This document shows, piece after piece, positions 32,137 through 42,098 of a stretch of 64,000 bases of DNA. Every line of letters starts with the position of its first letter. The first letter of the stretch is position 1. Source of the DNA: Tolypocladium sp. Sup5 PDA-1 (Eukaryota; Ascomycota; Sordariomycetes; Hypocreales; Ophiocordycipitaceae); NCBI GenBank assembly GCA_000750105.3, contig JPHH03000018.1, positions 1-64,000 of the forward strand, in the 5' to 3' direction. Both the position numbers and the translations under genes were made by a program. The notes beneath the pieces are model-generated. The model had not been told where the DNA came from. It searched no databases and saw only the letters and a program-made list of their open reading frames with translations.

Positions 32137-33358
32137 GGGTTGCTGGAAGGGCATGAAGAGATGCATCTTGCATGGCGTTGCGGCTCGATACCCGCCTTGT
32201 CCAGTCGTTTGCACGGCAGGGCTTCTTGATGTTTAGGGGCTGCACGTTCCGCCCGGTACGCATGGCATCGGCGTTGGGCCTGATTGAAGCATGGACAGGT
32301 AATATGTAGAACAATGTACCATGTTGCTCACTGAACGCCGCCATGCACTGGTCGATATCACTCTGTGAGCCGTGATACCTCGCTGTCATGGAGAGGTAGG
32401 TGGTGCGCTGGTTGGCTGACACGCCCCGTTGCCGGACCCCTCCAAACCGAATGGCCCTCATCGGGCTCATCCCCAGACCAGCCAGCAGCACCCACGTCTC
32501 CGACAGCGAATCACCAGAACCACGTCGTCCTTGGCATGACACACCCGCAGCGGCGCCCGGATGGAATTACGTGACTGGCTCCCGGGGCACGCTGCGCTGC
32601 AGAATAACCCCGCGGCCAGCGTGTCGGTGCGAGTCCGCGACAAGCCCTATCCTACCCTACCCTACCCTACACATCTCACACCCCGGATGGGGCCGCAGCC
32701 GGTGGTGCGTGGGTGCCCGGCTTGAGACTTGGTTCAGGTTGGGGACGGGCGGGACTAGGGCAGACAGGTTCAGCTGGCGAGGCGGGTAGGAGAAAGGGCG
32801 GTGGACGGGATGGGTGTTTGATGTGAATGGTTGTGCGGGTGGTGAGGAGGGGTTGTCGAGTGGTGATGGTGGGTGGCGTTTGGGGACATGTGAGCACCTC
32901 GTTCACAAGATCCCGTGTAAGCCGCTTCACCCACTCACTCTCCGTCCACCGCAACTCACTCTTCCACAACCCGTTCTCCTCCCTCCTTTCCCTTCCGTTC
33001 CCTTCCTTTCCCCTTGAAACCCTTCTTTTATTCTGCCCTTCTCTTCTTTGTCAACCTACCTCACAACACACACGTACAACTGCCATCACCGCGTAAACCT
33101 CCAGTGAAGTACACACCCGATGCGCCGCACGCGAGCAGCCCGCTGGCCGAACACGCGCCTCCTTTGACGCCCACGCCTTTGCGTCTCCAACGGCAGCGGC
33201 GAGGGTCTACGGCTGGGGATCCGGTGGTTCTTTGTTTTGGCGGCGGGTGCTGTGAGGGACGCGCGTGGGATACGGAGTCTAGGTATAAAGACGGCTGTTG
33301 TTGAGTCTCCGAGGACGGGGCAAACACTCGCAGGCTCGATTCGTTTTTGGCATTCGCA
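32137..33358. other. Intergenic with CCTAC pentamer run
   Basis: Near 32650-32670 a CCTAC unit repeats about four times. The right part (32920-33100) is strongly C/T-rich. No gene is seen on either strand. Confidence 0.45.
33283..33289 (+). promoter_or_regulatory. TATA box for the small GPI-type protein
   Basis: TATAAAG lies 76 bp before the ATG at 33359. Confidence 0.5.
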
Positions 33359-33853
33359 ATGGCCGGCTCGTTCAGCTTCTTCTTCTTCTTCTTCGCCCTT
33401 CTGGTGCTCTGCACCCTCGCCCGCAGCGCCACGCCCACGTTCCCAACCTCCTGCCCGGGCTCGTCCGGGCCGCGCAGCACGCATGGCAGCCTGCCCGGCC
33501 TCCTCGCCCACGAGGGGAGCCGAGGCGACGACGGCGACCCGGGCGACGGGACCCGGCCCCGACCAACCGACGCCCCCAGCGGCGACGACCCTCCCCCCTA
33601 CGCCCCCGTCGTCACCCCGCCGCCCGACCAGGGCGCCCGCCTCGCCAGCCAGGGCTACCGCCAGGAGACGTACTACTCGTGCAAGACCGTCGCGGGGAGC
33701 GCCCGCTGCGGCTGGCACGTGCCCCTCGTCGAGGTGCCGAAAGCAGACGGCGGCGCGGCGCTCCACAGCCTGGGCGGGACGGCCGCGGGGACGGGGGCCG
33801 TGGCCGCGGCGGTGGCGTGCCTGGCGGGGGTGTTTGCGCTGGGCATGATGTGA
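33359..33853 (+). CDS. Small secreted, probably GPI-anchored protein
   Basis: An intronless protein of 164 residues, starting at the ATG at 33359. The N-terminus has an unusual six-Phe run inside a signal peptide (FSFFFFFFALLVLCTLA). A Pro/Gly/Asp-rich middle leads to a short conserved-looking block, YRQETYYSCKTVAGSARCGWH, with two Cys, then a small-residue stretch and a hydrophobic C-terminus (GAVAAAVACLAGVFALGMM) with no charged tail, fitting a GPI-attachment signal. It should sit at the plasma membrane or cell wall. No function can be assigned. It is supported as a gene by the signal, TATA box and GPI signal together. Confidence 0.6.
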   Translation: MAGSFSFFFFFFALLVLCTLARSATPTFPTSCPGSSGPRSTHGSLPGLLAHEGSRGDDGDPGDGTRPRPTDAPSGDDPPPYAPVVTPPPDQGARLASQGYRQETYYSCKTVAGSARCGWHVPLVEVPKADGGAALHSLGGTAAGTGAVAAAVACLAGVFALGMM

Positions 33854-34314
33854 TGATATCACGGACATGAGATATGATTTCCGCTTGGGGGCTGCGCTGT
33901 TGTGGCTGGACCTGGAGTTTGCGGGCTGGACGGGCGGGAACTGGTATACCATCGTCTGCATATCAGAGTCAGGCAAGGAGCCGGAGCCGAGCATCCGTTT
34001 GATACCCAGCTGCTGGTCGGCGTCTTCGTTGAAAACATGAAACACGAAACAGCACTTCACCACAAGCAAAAACGCCCCAGAGGATGCATGTCCAGCGTGA
34101 ACGTGAGTGAATGTTGGTCCGAATCCCAAACACCGTTGATTTCATGCTAGTGTATTGAAGGTAGACCCTCGCGCCCCCAGTCGCTGCCAGAGGCGATTCG
34201 TCGACAAGTCCCTCATGCCGACAACGTGCCAGCACTCGCAGGTTAGCAGAATGCCCAATCCCAAAGCTCCATACCGACCCCCGGAATTTACAACGACGAC
34301 GGAAATCTCCCCGC
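33854..34314. other. 3' flanks of convergent genes
   Basis: Spacer between the GPI-type protein stop and the eS24 stop. Nothing beyond 3' untranslated sequence is apparent. Confidence 0.35.
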
Positions 34315-35078
34315 TTATTTGTCCTTCTTCGCCTTGGCACCCTTGACCTTTGCCGTGCCGCGCAGCGTCTTTTGTCGGTTCTTGCGCTGCTTGCCTGTAG
34401 GAGGAGTCAGTACCGTGATTCGCCACTCCCATGTAACAATCGTCCAACGGCGAGGGGGACGTACGCTGCTGTCTGCTGGCGCGCTCGGCCTTGGTGGCCA
34501 TGCCGACGCGGACCAGGCGGTAGTTGGGCTCAAACTTCTTCATGGCCTCGGGGGAGTCGTAGATGAGGGCGAAGCCGGTGGTCTTGCCGCCACCGAACTG
34601 GGTGCGCAGGCCAAAGACCTGGACCTGGTCCTTCTGGGCCTTGTACAGGCCACCCAGCTTCTCGCGGAGCTCCTCCTTGGAGATGTTGGCCCGGCTGGGG
34701 TGGAGGATGTCACTGCGCCAGTCAGCAATTATTCCTTGATTCCAATCGTTCGTTGCCGTCGTCCTGTATCGCCTCCCCGCAGAGTCCCTCCTCGGCCGAT
34801 CGTGACGCCGCCGCCCGCTCGCCGTCTTCCCGCACTGACAGACAGCAAGAAAATTCGACGAGCGTTATTCCTTCCGAGATGCACGTAATGCTGGCGGCGG
34901 CTTCGCGGTGGCGATCGACGACGAGGGACGCGCTGACGGGGGCTGGCGACGTAGGACGCAGGGCACCGGCACTGAACGGGGCGGGCTGCACTCACACGAC
35001 CATCTGCTTGCGGCCCAGCAGAGGGTTGCGGATGAACTTGCGAGTTCGCAGGGTAACGGGGCTGTCGTTGTCCGCCAT
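34315..35078 (-). CDS. RPS24: 40S ribosomal protein S24 (eS24)
   Basis: Three exons: 35078-34996, 34712-34465 and 34394-34315. The protein is 136 residues, the usual length, and reads TRKFIRNPLLGRKQMVVDIL, ISKEELREKLGGLYKAQKD, GGGKTTGFALIYDSPEAMKK and a Lys-rich tail RKNRQKTLRGTAKVKGAKAK. Intron 1 is 283 nt (GTGAGT, branch TGCTGAC, CAG), long for this genome, as is common for the first intron of ribosomal protein genes. Intron 2 is 70 nt with a GTACGT donor. eS24 is part of the small-subunit body and needed for early 18S rRNA processing. Intron 1 was checked for box C/D motifs and none was found. Confidence 0.96.
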
Positions 35079-35440
35079 GGTGTCGGTGTGGGTGATGGTG
35101 TCTCGTGGGTGGTGACGGAGGGAGAGACGGCGGGTTGGCGTTGCTCACAAAGTCGTGGATGAAGCCGCAGATGCTGACCAGGAGCGAAAATTCCGAGCCC
35201 GTGTCGCTTAACTGGGTCCAACCCTAACAAAAATGCGTGCACGTGTGTGCGATTGAAAAGTGGGGTGGGGCTGCGGCCACGCTCACAGTCATTTTCTCGT
35301 GCGCAAAGTCACGTGCAGCCGCGTTCGGGACATGTTCGGAAAATTGCTTTCACTCTGGTCATGCATTGGGGCTTCGATCGTTGGCATCGAATGATTTGAA
35401 TCGGCAGAACTGGCGCTGCCCATGGTCGGATGCGCTCAGC
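35079..35440. other. Divergent promoter of eS24 and EFM3
   Basis: 362 bp shared by the two divergently transcribed genes. No TATA box is clear on either side; a CACGTG-like AGTCACGTGCAG word is at about 35309-35320. Confidence 0.4.
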
Positions 35441-36542
35441 ATGGCTCGTCCGTGGGTGCAGCACGTGGATCGGTTCTGCCACCAATATCTCCAGCTGGAA
35501 CCGTATCTGGACTTCCCCCCAGGCGAGTTCCTCGCGCTGGCAGACGTGCAGCATGCCATGTACACGAGGCTCTTCGCCGACGATGTCATCCAGTACGGAC
35601 CCCCAGAGAGATATCGCTTCAGGACCCTCAAGGAGCTAGTATCCCGCATCGAGGCCGCCATTGACGACTGGAACGAGCATGTGAGTGTTTCGTAGTCGGC
35701 ATGTATTCCAGTCTTCAATGATCGTCTCTGATCACTCGTAGGCCGTGTCTGATGACCTCATGTCCGCCCTCTCCGTGCTCCTCTGCACGCCGCTGCCACC
35801 GGAAGCCGCGTCGGTGCAGCAAAAGTACTACGTGACTTATCATCTCTCGCTGCTGGCTCGTGAACCGAGCCCCGGCCATGATACAGCCGCTGCGAACCCG
35901 CCCGGGCTCACTCTCCTGGAGAACCGGTCGCTCATCTTCGCGGCTGGCACCACCGGCCTCCGGACCTGGGAGGCTGCTCTTCACCTCGGCCAGTACCTCT
36001 GTCTGAACCCGTCCCTCATTGCGGGCAAGCACGTCCTGGAGCTCGGAGCCGGCACGGGATACCTGTCCATCTTGTGCGCCAAGTACCTAGCCTCGGTGCA
36101 CGCCATTGCCTCGGACGGATCTGACGATGTCGTCAACAACCTCGCCGACAACTTCTTTCTCAATCGCCTGCAAGCCTCGTCGCGTATCAGCCCCATGGAT
36201 GTAAAATGGGGCCACGCTCTGGTTGGGACGGAGGAGGAGCGGTGGAACGGCGGAAAGCCGGTGGACGTTGTCCTCGGGGCGGACGTTACCTACGACCGGA
36301 GCGGGATCCCGGCGCTCGTTGCCACGTTCCTTGACCTCTTTGGGCTGTACCCCAGAGTCGAGGTTTACGTTTCGGCGACGCAGCGGAACGAGCAGACGTT
36401 TCAAATGTTTTTGGATGCCTGCCACCAAAACAAGCTTGACGTTCACGACCTGCAGTTTGCCGTGCCGGCCCGGGACCAGCAAGATGGGCCGTTTTATGAC
36501 GACCAGGTTGTCGTTCGACTCTATAGGGTGTCAAAGTCATGA
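35441..36542 (+). CDS. EFM3: Elongation factor 2 lysine methyltransferase (FAM86/EFM3 type)
   Basis: Exons 35441-35680 and 35742-36542 (61-nt intron, GTGAGT, TAG) give 346 residues. The N-terminal about 100 residues (VDRFCHQYLQLEPYLDFPP) match the FAM86-type helical domain. The seven-beta-strand methyltransferase follows: motif I HVLELGAGTGYLSI, acidic loop AIASDGSDDVVNNL, and motif PVDVVLGADVTYD, which takes the place of the DxxY signature. TRTWEAAL-like TGLRTWEAALHLGQYL precedes motif I as in other METTL/EFM enzymes. Yeast Efm3 trimethylates Lys509 of eEF2 in the cytosol. The neighbour eS24, on the opposite strand and sharing a promoter, is also a translation gene. Confidence 0.85.
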
Positions 36543-39292
36543 CCAGGAACAACTCTCGAAGCATGAAGAACAACGCAACCGAAATGCTGGGTCGATGGTC
36601 CAGCAAGGAACACGCCTTGCCACACCGTGAGGTCATCCTACACCGATTCGTCACATTGCCAAGCCCGTGAGAGGAGGGTGTACTTGGACACGTCTAGTGT
36701 TATACGCACCAAAAGGTTGGTGGCGGGTGATGCTTGACACTGACAGACTGCAAACGGGTTTAGCTCACCACCAATCTATTCTTCCGGAGCAAGGTCCGGA
36801 GTGGCAGCCAGACCAACAATCAGCCTCACTGCCTCTAGGGTAGCTTGGGTAGCCGGCACACAAGGTCTGTACCTGCTTGCACCCTCGATCGCACGCGATC
36901 ATTGGCGATCGCTGCGTCGCGGGCGCGTGGGCCGTGGGCGTTTCAGCGGCCTGTTGGTCCCGCCAGTGCGGGATGGCCTGGGATGGCCTGGGATGGCGTG
37001 GTGGGGATCCCGGTTTGCATGAAGTCATGCTCGGAATCCGGCTTTCGGACAAGACAAACCACCAACGGGGAGAGTAGAAAAAAGGGAGGAGGGGAGGCGG
37101 GATCAGCACGTTGGGGTCGCAACCCGATGATTCGGGCGATGTGAGATGCATCGATGTCCTGTCCTGGGATGATGGACCGGCGGCATGCAGACCCGGGGCA
37201 GTTTACTGTACACAAAACAAGCTTTTATACCGTTGCGCTGGAGCTTCGCCGTCATCTCCCCACGTTGATTGACAGTTCACTTTAGAGTGGGCTGCTCGTT
37301 CCAAGTTTACGCATTCGGTGGAGTTGATGGCACTGCCTTCTGGAACTGGAAGCCTGTTTTCCGTGATGATGACCGTCGAGTATCCCTGGCTTGCCTGGCA
37401 CGCAACAGCCCCTCCCGTCGGTTGGATTGAACATGCCCCATTGGGAGAGGAATTTTGGCCGCGATCATCAAGACGTCACAGCGACTGATTGCCCTGGACG
37501 ATAAGCTCCGGCCTGGGACAGCCGCTGTTGGCCGATGGCCAAAGGAAATGTCGTGTCTCTTTTATATCGCCTTGCCCCTTTGGATCTCTGCTATCAGACG
37601 CAGACGCAAGATTCATTACCAAGATTACATACCTGGCCCAATTTCAGCCAAGCTTCTTTTATCTCCAATCCCAGCTCGATCCCCGCGCGCACGCAACGTT
37701 CCCTTGCCCCTTCTGGCCGGCGATAATAATCACTGATTGCGCGGGCCAAAAATTCCTCAGCTTCCCGTCATCTCGCTTCTGGCTGTCATCCCAAAAGGCC
37801 CCGTCCCCAGGCCCCGCTGGAGCGCATATCCCCCTGAGCGAGCTCCCGCTATTACGCCAGGCCTGCATCGCCAGCGGGCCTCCACCTGGCGCACCTCGTC
37901 GGGGATATCAGTTCTTGAAGCTGTCGATTGCAGCTTTCCACGTTGCCCATTTCTGGAACCCATCCCTCTCCCCCGTCCTCATCCTCACACCTTGGCACCT
38001 TGGCACCTGCATTGTCGCCTCTTCCCCCATCCCACGGCCTGCAGCTCCTCCAGCCTGTGACCTCCCCCTCCTGCACGCTGCTCTGCGCGAGGTGCAGTCG
38101 GTCAAGACGCCCTCGATCGCCTCTCGTCGCCTCCGCACCGCCGCTCAAGCCATCGCGGCCCAGTTCTCGACCGGGGGCCCAGTCCCGTCGCAGCTGGCGC
38201 CCACCACCACGATACCGCCGGCGCGTGCGTTGGCGCTGCATCGCATCGGCCTGCAGCAGCTTCGAGCCCGACTGCGAACTCCAACGGCGGAGAGCTCCGG
38301 GCAGCGATATCCCCTCCACCAACCAACTGGTGGCCACTGACCACCACCACCAGCGCCGCCCCAACGTGTGGCACCGCGCTCCTCTTGACTGGCTGCCGGC
38401 GTCTCGAGTCCTGGTTCCCACGCCTCCATTCGTATTGTCCCGCTGCCACTTGGTTCTCTTGTTCTCTTCGTCGCCACCAGAAGCCGCTGACCCCCGCTAT
38501 TGGACCATCACCCCATCGTGAGCTCGCAGAACCTTATTTTGGCCCAACAGCGAGCTGCTCCTCCTGCCAGACCTCCTGCCAGACTCTCGAGCTCCCCGTA
38601 CCTCTCTTATCACCCCGACTTTCCCTCCCACCTCTGCCTCTCAACTCCTCACTTCACCTCAATTCATCACTAAACCATCACCAAACCATCACCGACAGTG
38701 CCAGATTATCGTCTGTACAGCCATTCACTCGAACCGGCATCTTTTTGTTGTTGGCACCCGTCGCTGACTCGCGTCTTCAACTCGCCAATCTCGTCACCAC
38801 CCCTGGCTAATTACCCACCCCGAGTCCACCTCACCCGCCTTGTTACTCGACGTCTCCTGAACTCGTCGCAACATTCTTCGTTTCACCAAGACAGCAAGCA
38901 CTCTTTGACCGACTCGACAGCACTGCTCGCACACGCTGGCGGAACACGTCCAGACGGAAGCTGTTATTACCCGCGCCCTTGTTATCCCCGCCCGCTGAAA
39001 GCACTCGCTGCGGAGAACCCTGGCCCGTCCGTGGGACGCTCGCTCAAACGGTCGCGCAACAGCACAACGAAGCAAGCCTGCAGCGGTTCCGAGCCTCGGA
39101 ACGGCGATTGAATGATCGCCTCTGTGTATTGGAGGTGCAGTCACCTGCAACACAACGCAATACACCTCTCCTTTCACGGGTAACAAAGACGCCCCGAGCC
39201 ATCAGATGGTCTTGCTATTACAGCCGACACTCCCACCTCGATCCTACGCCGTTCATCTACCTAGAACGTATCCCTCATCCCAACCAGTCACA
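36543..39292. other. Long intergenic stretch with pyrimidine-rich leader
   Basis: From about 37540 to 38900 the plus strand is dominated by C and T with repeated CCAGC/CTCCC words and few stops, giving long but motif-free frames. It reads as the long leader and promoter of the gene at 39293, not as coding. An 11-bp word (GGGATGGCCTG) repeats three times at about 36969-37000. Confidence 0.45.
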
Positions 39293-39769
39293 ATGGCCTC
39301 CTCACCGAAGGTGCACAACTACAACTTTGCCCTGGAAAAGTACATTCTTCTCCAGGAGCAGCACGAGGAGCTCTCCAACCACCTCCAGCAGATCCGCCCC
39401 CGCAAGCACTCTACGAGCAGCATCTCCACTCGTTCCTCCAGCACCTCGTCCTACACATCGTCGCCCAAGCGGCACACGCGAAGCAGTGAGCGGCAACACT
39501 CGAGAGCGAGGGCGCGATACGACTCCCAGCGTGGCGCCGACACCCTCGACACCATTGTCGACGAGGAGACGCTGCATGAAATCTCCGCCGAGGAGCAGCG
39601 GCTGTTCGACGTCAACGAGAGCATCAAGCGCGCGCTGACGGAGCTGCTCAACTGCGACGCGGTGCGCGGCGACAACTCCATGCGCATGTGGGCGCAGGCG
39701 AGGCTGATGGAGACGGAAAAGGAGCTCCGATCAGGGCGCCGGAGAAGGAGTTCTCCTTGCGCAGGATGA
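39293..39769 (+). CDS. Conserved-looking fungal protein of unknown function
   Basis: A 158-residue protein from the ATG at 39293 (CACAATGG context). An in-frame ATG at 39206 could add 29 residues, but that part is Pro/Leu-rich and unlike the rest. Two helical segments flank a Ser/Arg-rich linker: FALEKYILLQEQHEELSNHL (residues about 12-31) and ISAEEQRLFDVNESIKRALTELL, which continues into RMWAQARLMETEKELRSGRRRR. Both are likely coiled-coil or helical. No catalytic motif, signal or membrane segment is seen. The Arg-rich C-terminus could be a nuclear signal. The helical pattern, codon bias and start context support a real gene; function is unknown. Confidence 0.65.
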   Translation: MASSPKVHNYNFALEKYILLQEQHEELSNHLQQIRPRKHSTSSISTRSSSTSSYTSSPKRHTRSSERQHSRARARYDSQRGADTLDTIVDEETLHEISAEEQRLFDVNESIKRALTELLNCDAVRGDNSMRMWAQARLMETEKELRSGRRRRSSPCAG

Positions 39770-40594
39770 TCAAGACGACCAACAAGCACTCTTATTCTTA
39801 ATACTAATTCTTGCATGGGCATTTGGCGTTTGGGAGCGGTTTCATGGGAGATGGCTGCGGCATCAAGCTTTGGGGAACAGGACCAAGGACAGAAGCGACA
39901 TGGGCATTTTCTTCACACTGGACGACTCGGTTCGTCGCAGCCTTGTACTTGATTAAAGCATGTCTTGTGCCTGCTCGTGCAGCAGTGGCACCAACGGCCC
40001 TCGGAGGGACTGGGTTCGTTACAACGAGTGTATTCGTAGGTAGTTCTCCTGTTGTTCGAAGGGAGTACAAAGTACAGTGACTGGCAATTGAGAAATCAGT
40101 CAGGCTTTCACGCCCCGGGGCATTGTCTGTGACCACATGTGCGCCGCGTAGAGAGATGAATGCAGTACGACGCGCCGACGCCCGCTGCTGTTGTGTTGCG
40201 ATTGACTCGGTAGGAATATGATGCTGCGAGTCGCTCATAGCAGAGCTTCGGCTTAGCTCCAAGTGTCAAGCCTTGCCAAGACTGGGCGTGGCAGTTGGCA
40301 CAGACCTTGGAACGATCCACCAAGAGACGGAAGACGGAGTCCATGTCACGTGATCTGGAGACGGGGAGTGATGGTGGGATGGGCAGCGGCTGATTATCGG
40401 CTGCACCTGCCACTCACTGCGTCACTCGGCGCGTGCTCTCGAGGAAGCTTCGACTTACAGACATCCTGCCCAACGTCAAACTTCCACCGCAGCACTCAGA
40501 ATTTTCCCCTTCTCTTCTTGAACTGCCATGCAAACGCCCCAGTAATTGCATTCGGCTGGATTAGATTCCACGGCGACGTCCTGCGACATTCACC
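39770..40594. other. Intergenic and PPIL4 promoter
   Basis: No gene is seen. The right third is the promoter and leader of PPIL4, with a GTCACGTGATC word near 40344-40354, a typical bHLH/CACGTG site. Confidence 0.4.
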
Positions 40595-42098
40595 ATGTCA
40601 GTCCTGCTCGAGACCAGCGTTGGTGACATTGTCATCGACCTCTTGGTCGACCATGCGCCAAAGCTGTGCGAAAAGTACGTCCTTCTCCCTCGGCGTTGCA
40701 GCATTGGCACACCCAACTAACGAAGCATACAGTTTCTTGAAGCTCTGCAAGGTCAAATACTACAACTTCTCGCCCGTCCACTCCGTCCAAAAGAACTTTT
40801 CCTTCCAAACCGGCGACCCCCTCGGCCCGCTCTCGAAAGAATCCGATGGCGGCTCCTCGATATGGGGGCATGCCTCTGGGAACCCGTCCCTCCGAACGTT
40901 CCCCGCCTTCTTCCACCCCAAGCTGAAGCACCTCGAGCGGGGCACAGTGAGCATGGCCACGGTCCCCCTCACGTCCGACCCAGAGACCCGCGTTGCAGGC
41001 TCACAGTTCATCATCACACTCGGCGAGGACACAGACTTCCTGGATGGCAAAGCCGCGATCTTTGGCAAGGTTGTGGAGGGCTTTGATGCCTTGGAGAAGA
41101 TCAACGAGGCTATCGTGGACGACAAAGGCTATCCTCTCGTCGACATTCGAATCAAACACACGGTGGTGCTGGACGATCCATATCCTGACCCTGCGGGGTT
41201 GAGAGAGCCGAGCGCGAGCCCAGCTCCTACCGACGAGCAGCTAAAGACTGTGCGAATTGCCGATGAAGCAGCACTACACGACAATGACGGTGTCGACGAA
41301 GAAGAGCTGGAGCGCCGGCGGCGAGACAGGGAGGCCAAGGCTCAGGCGCTGACGTTGGAGATGATGGGAGACTTGCCATTCGCAGAGGTCAAGCCACCCG
41401 AGAATGTGCTCTTCGTGTGCAAGCTGAACCCGGTCACGGCCGACGAGGATCTCGAGCTCATCTTTGGGCGCTTCGGTAAGATTCTCAGCTGCGAGGTGAT
41501 TCGAGATCAGAAGACGGGCGACAGTCTACAATATTCATTCATCGAGTTCGAAGACAAGGCATCTTGCGAGGCGGCGTACTTTAAGATGCAAGGCGTCCTC
41601 ATCGACGACCGGCGAATCCACGTCGACTTTTCACAGAGCGTCAGCAAGCTCAGCGACGTCTGGAGAAAGGACGCAAATACCAAGCGCAGGGCAAACGCCT
41701 CTCGAGGAGGCTGGGGCGGCGTGGATGAGCTGGAGAAGCGGCGGCAGTACAGGGCCGTGGGCGAGAGGAGCACGGGCAACAAGTACGGCATGGTCTACGG
41801 CGACGAGGAGATGAGAGGACGGCACGAGCGTGGTGGCGCGGGCGACCGACAAAGAGACGATGAACCGCCGACAAACGGTGACCGAGATTCAGGAGAGCGG
41901 AGAAACGCTACGAGTCGAAGTCGAAGTCGAAGCCCGCGACGGAGGGACAGGAGTAGTGATAGATACCCTTCGAAGGGGGAGAGTGATCGGCGCGGCGACA
42001 GGAGAGATTGGGATCGCAGAGATCGAGATCGAGACCGAGACCGAGACCGCGAGCGTGACCGGCGCGGCGACGACTCCTACCGTCCCAAGAGGCGATAA
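40595..42098 (+). CDS. PPIL4: Peptidyl-prolyl isomerase-like 4 (cyclophilin-RRM protein)
   Basis: Exons 40595-40674 and 40733-42098 (58-nt intron, GTACGT, branch ACTAAC, CAG) encode 481 residues. The cyclophilin domain spans about 1-165 (LETSVGDIVIDLLVDHAPKL, NFSFQTGDPLG, GSQFIITLGEDTDFLDGKAA). As in other PPIL4 proteins the usual catalytic Arg position is not Arg (HSVQKNF), so isomerase activity may be weak. An RRM follows at about 250-325 (NVLFVCKLNPVT, YSFIEFEDK, IHVDFSQS), then a C-terminus rich in Arg-Ser and Arg-Asp dipeptides. It is a nuclear spliceosome-associated protein in other eukaryotes. The Arg/Asp tail comes from a CGAGAT-type repeat near 42020-42050. Confidence 0.94.

Noticed and set aside
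32640..32675. CCTAC repeats resembling telomeric CCCTAA
   Set aside because: The unit is five bases, not the TTAGGG hexamer, is only about four copies long and lies between housekeeping genes.
34713..34995. Possible snoRNA in the long eS24 intron
   Set aside because: No box C (RTGATGA) with paired box D was found on the sense strand of the intron.
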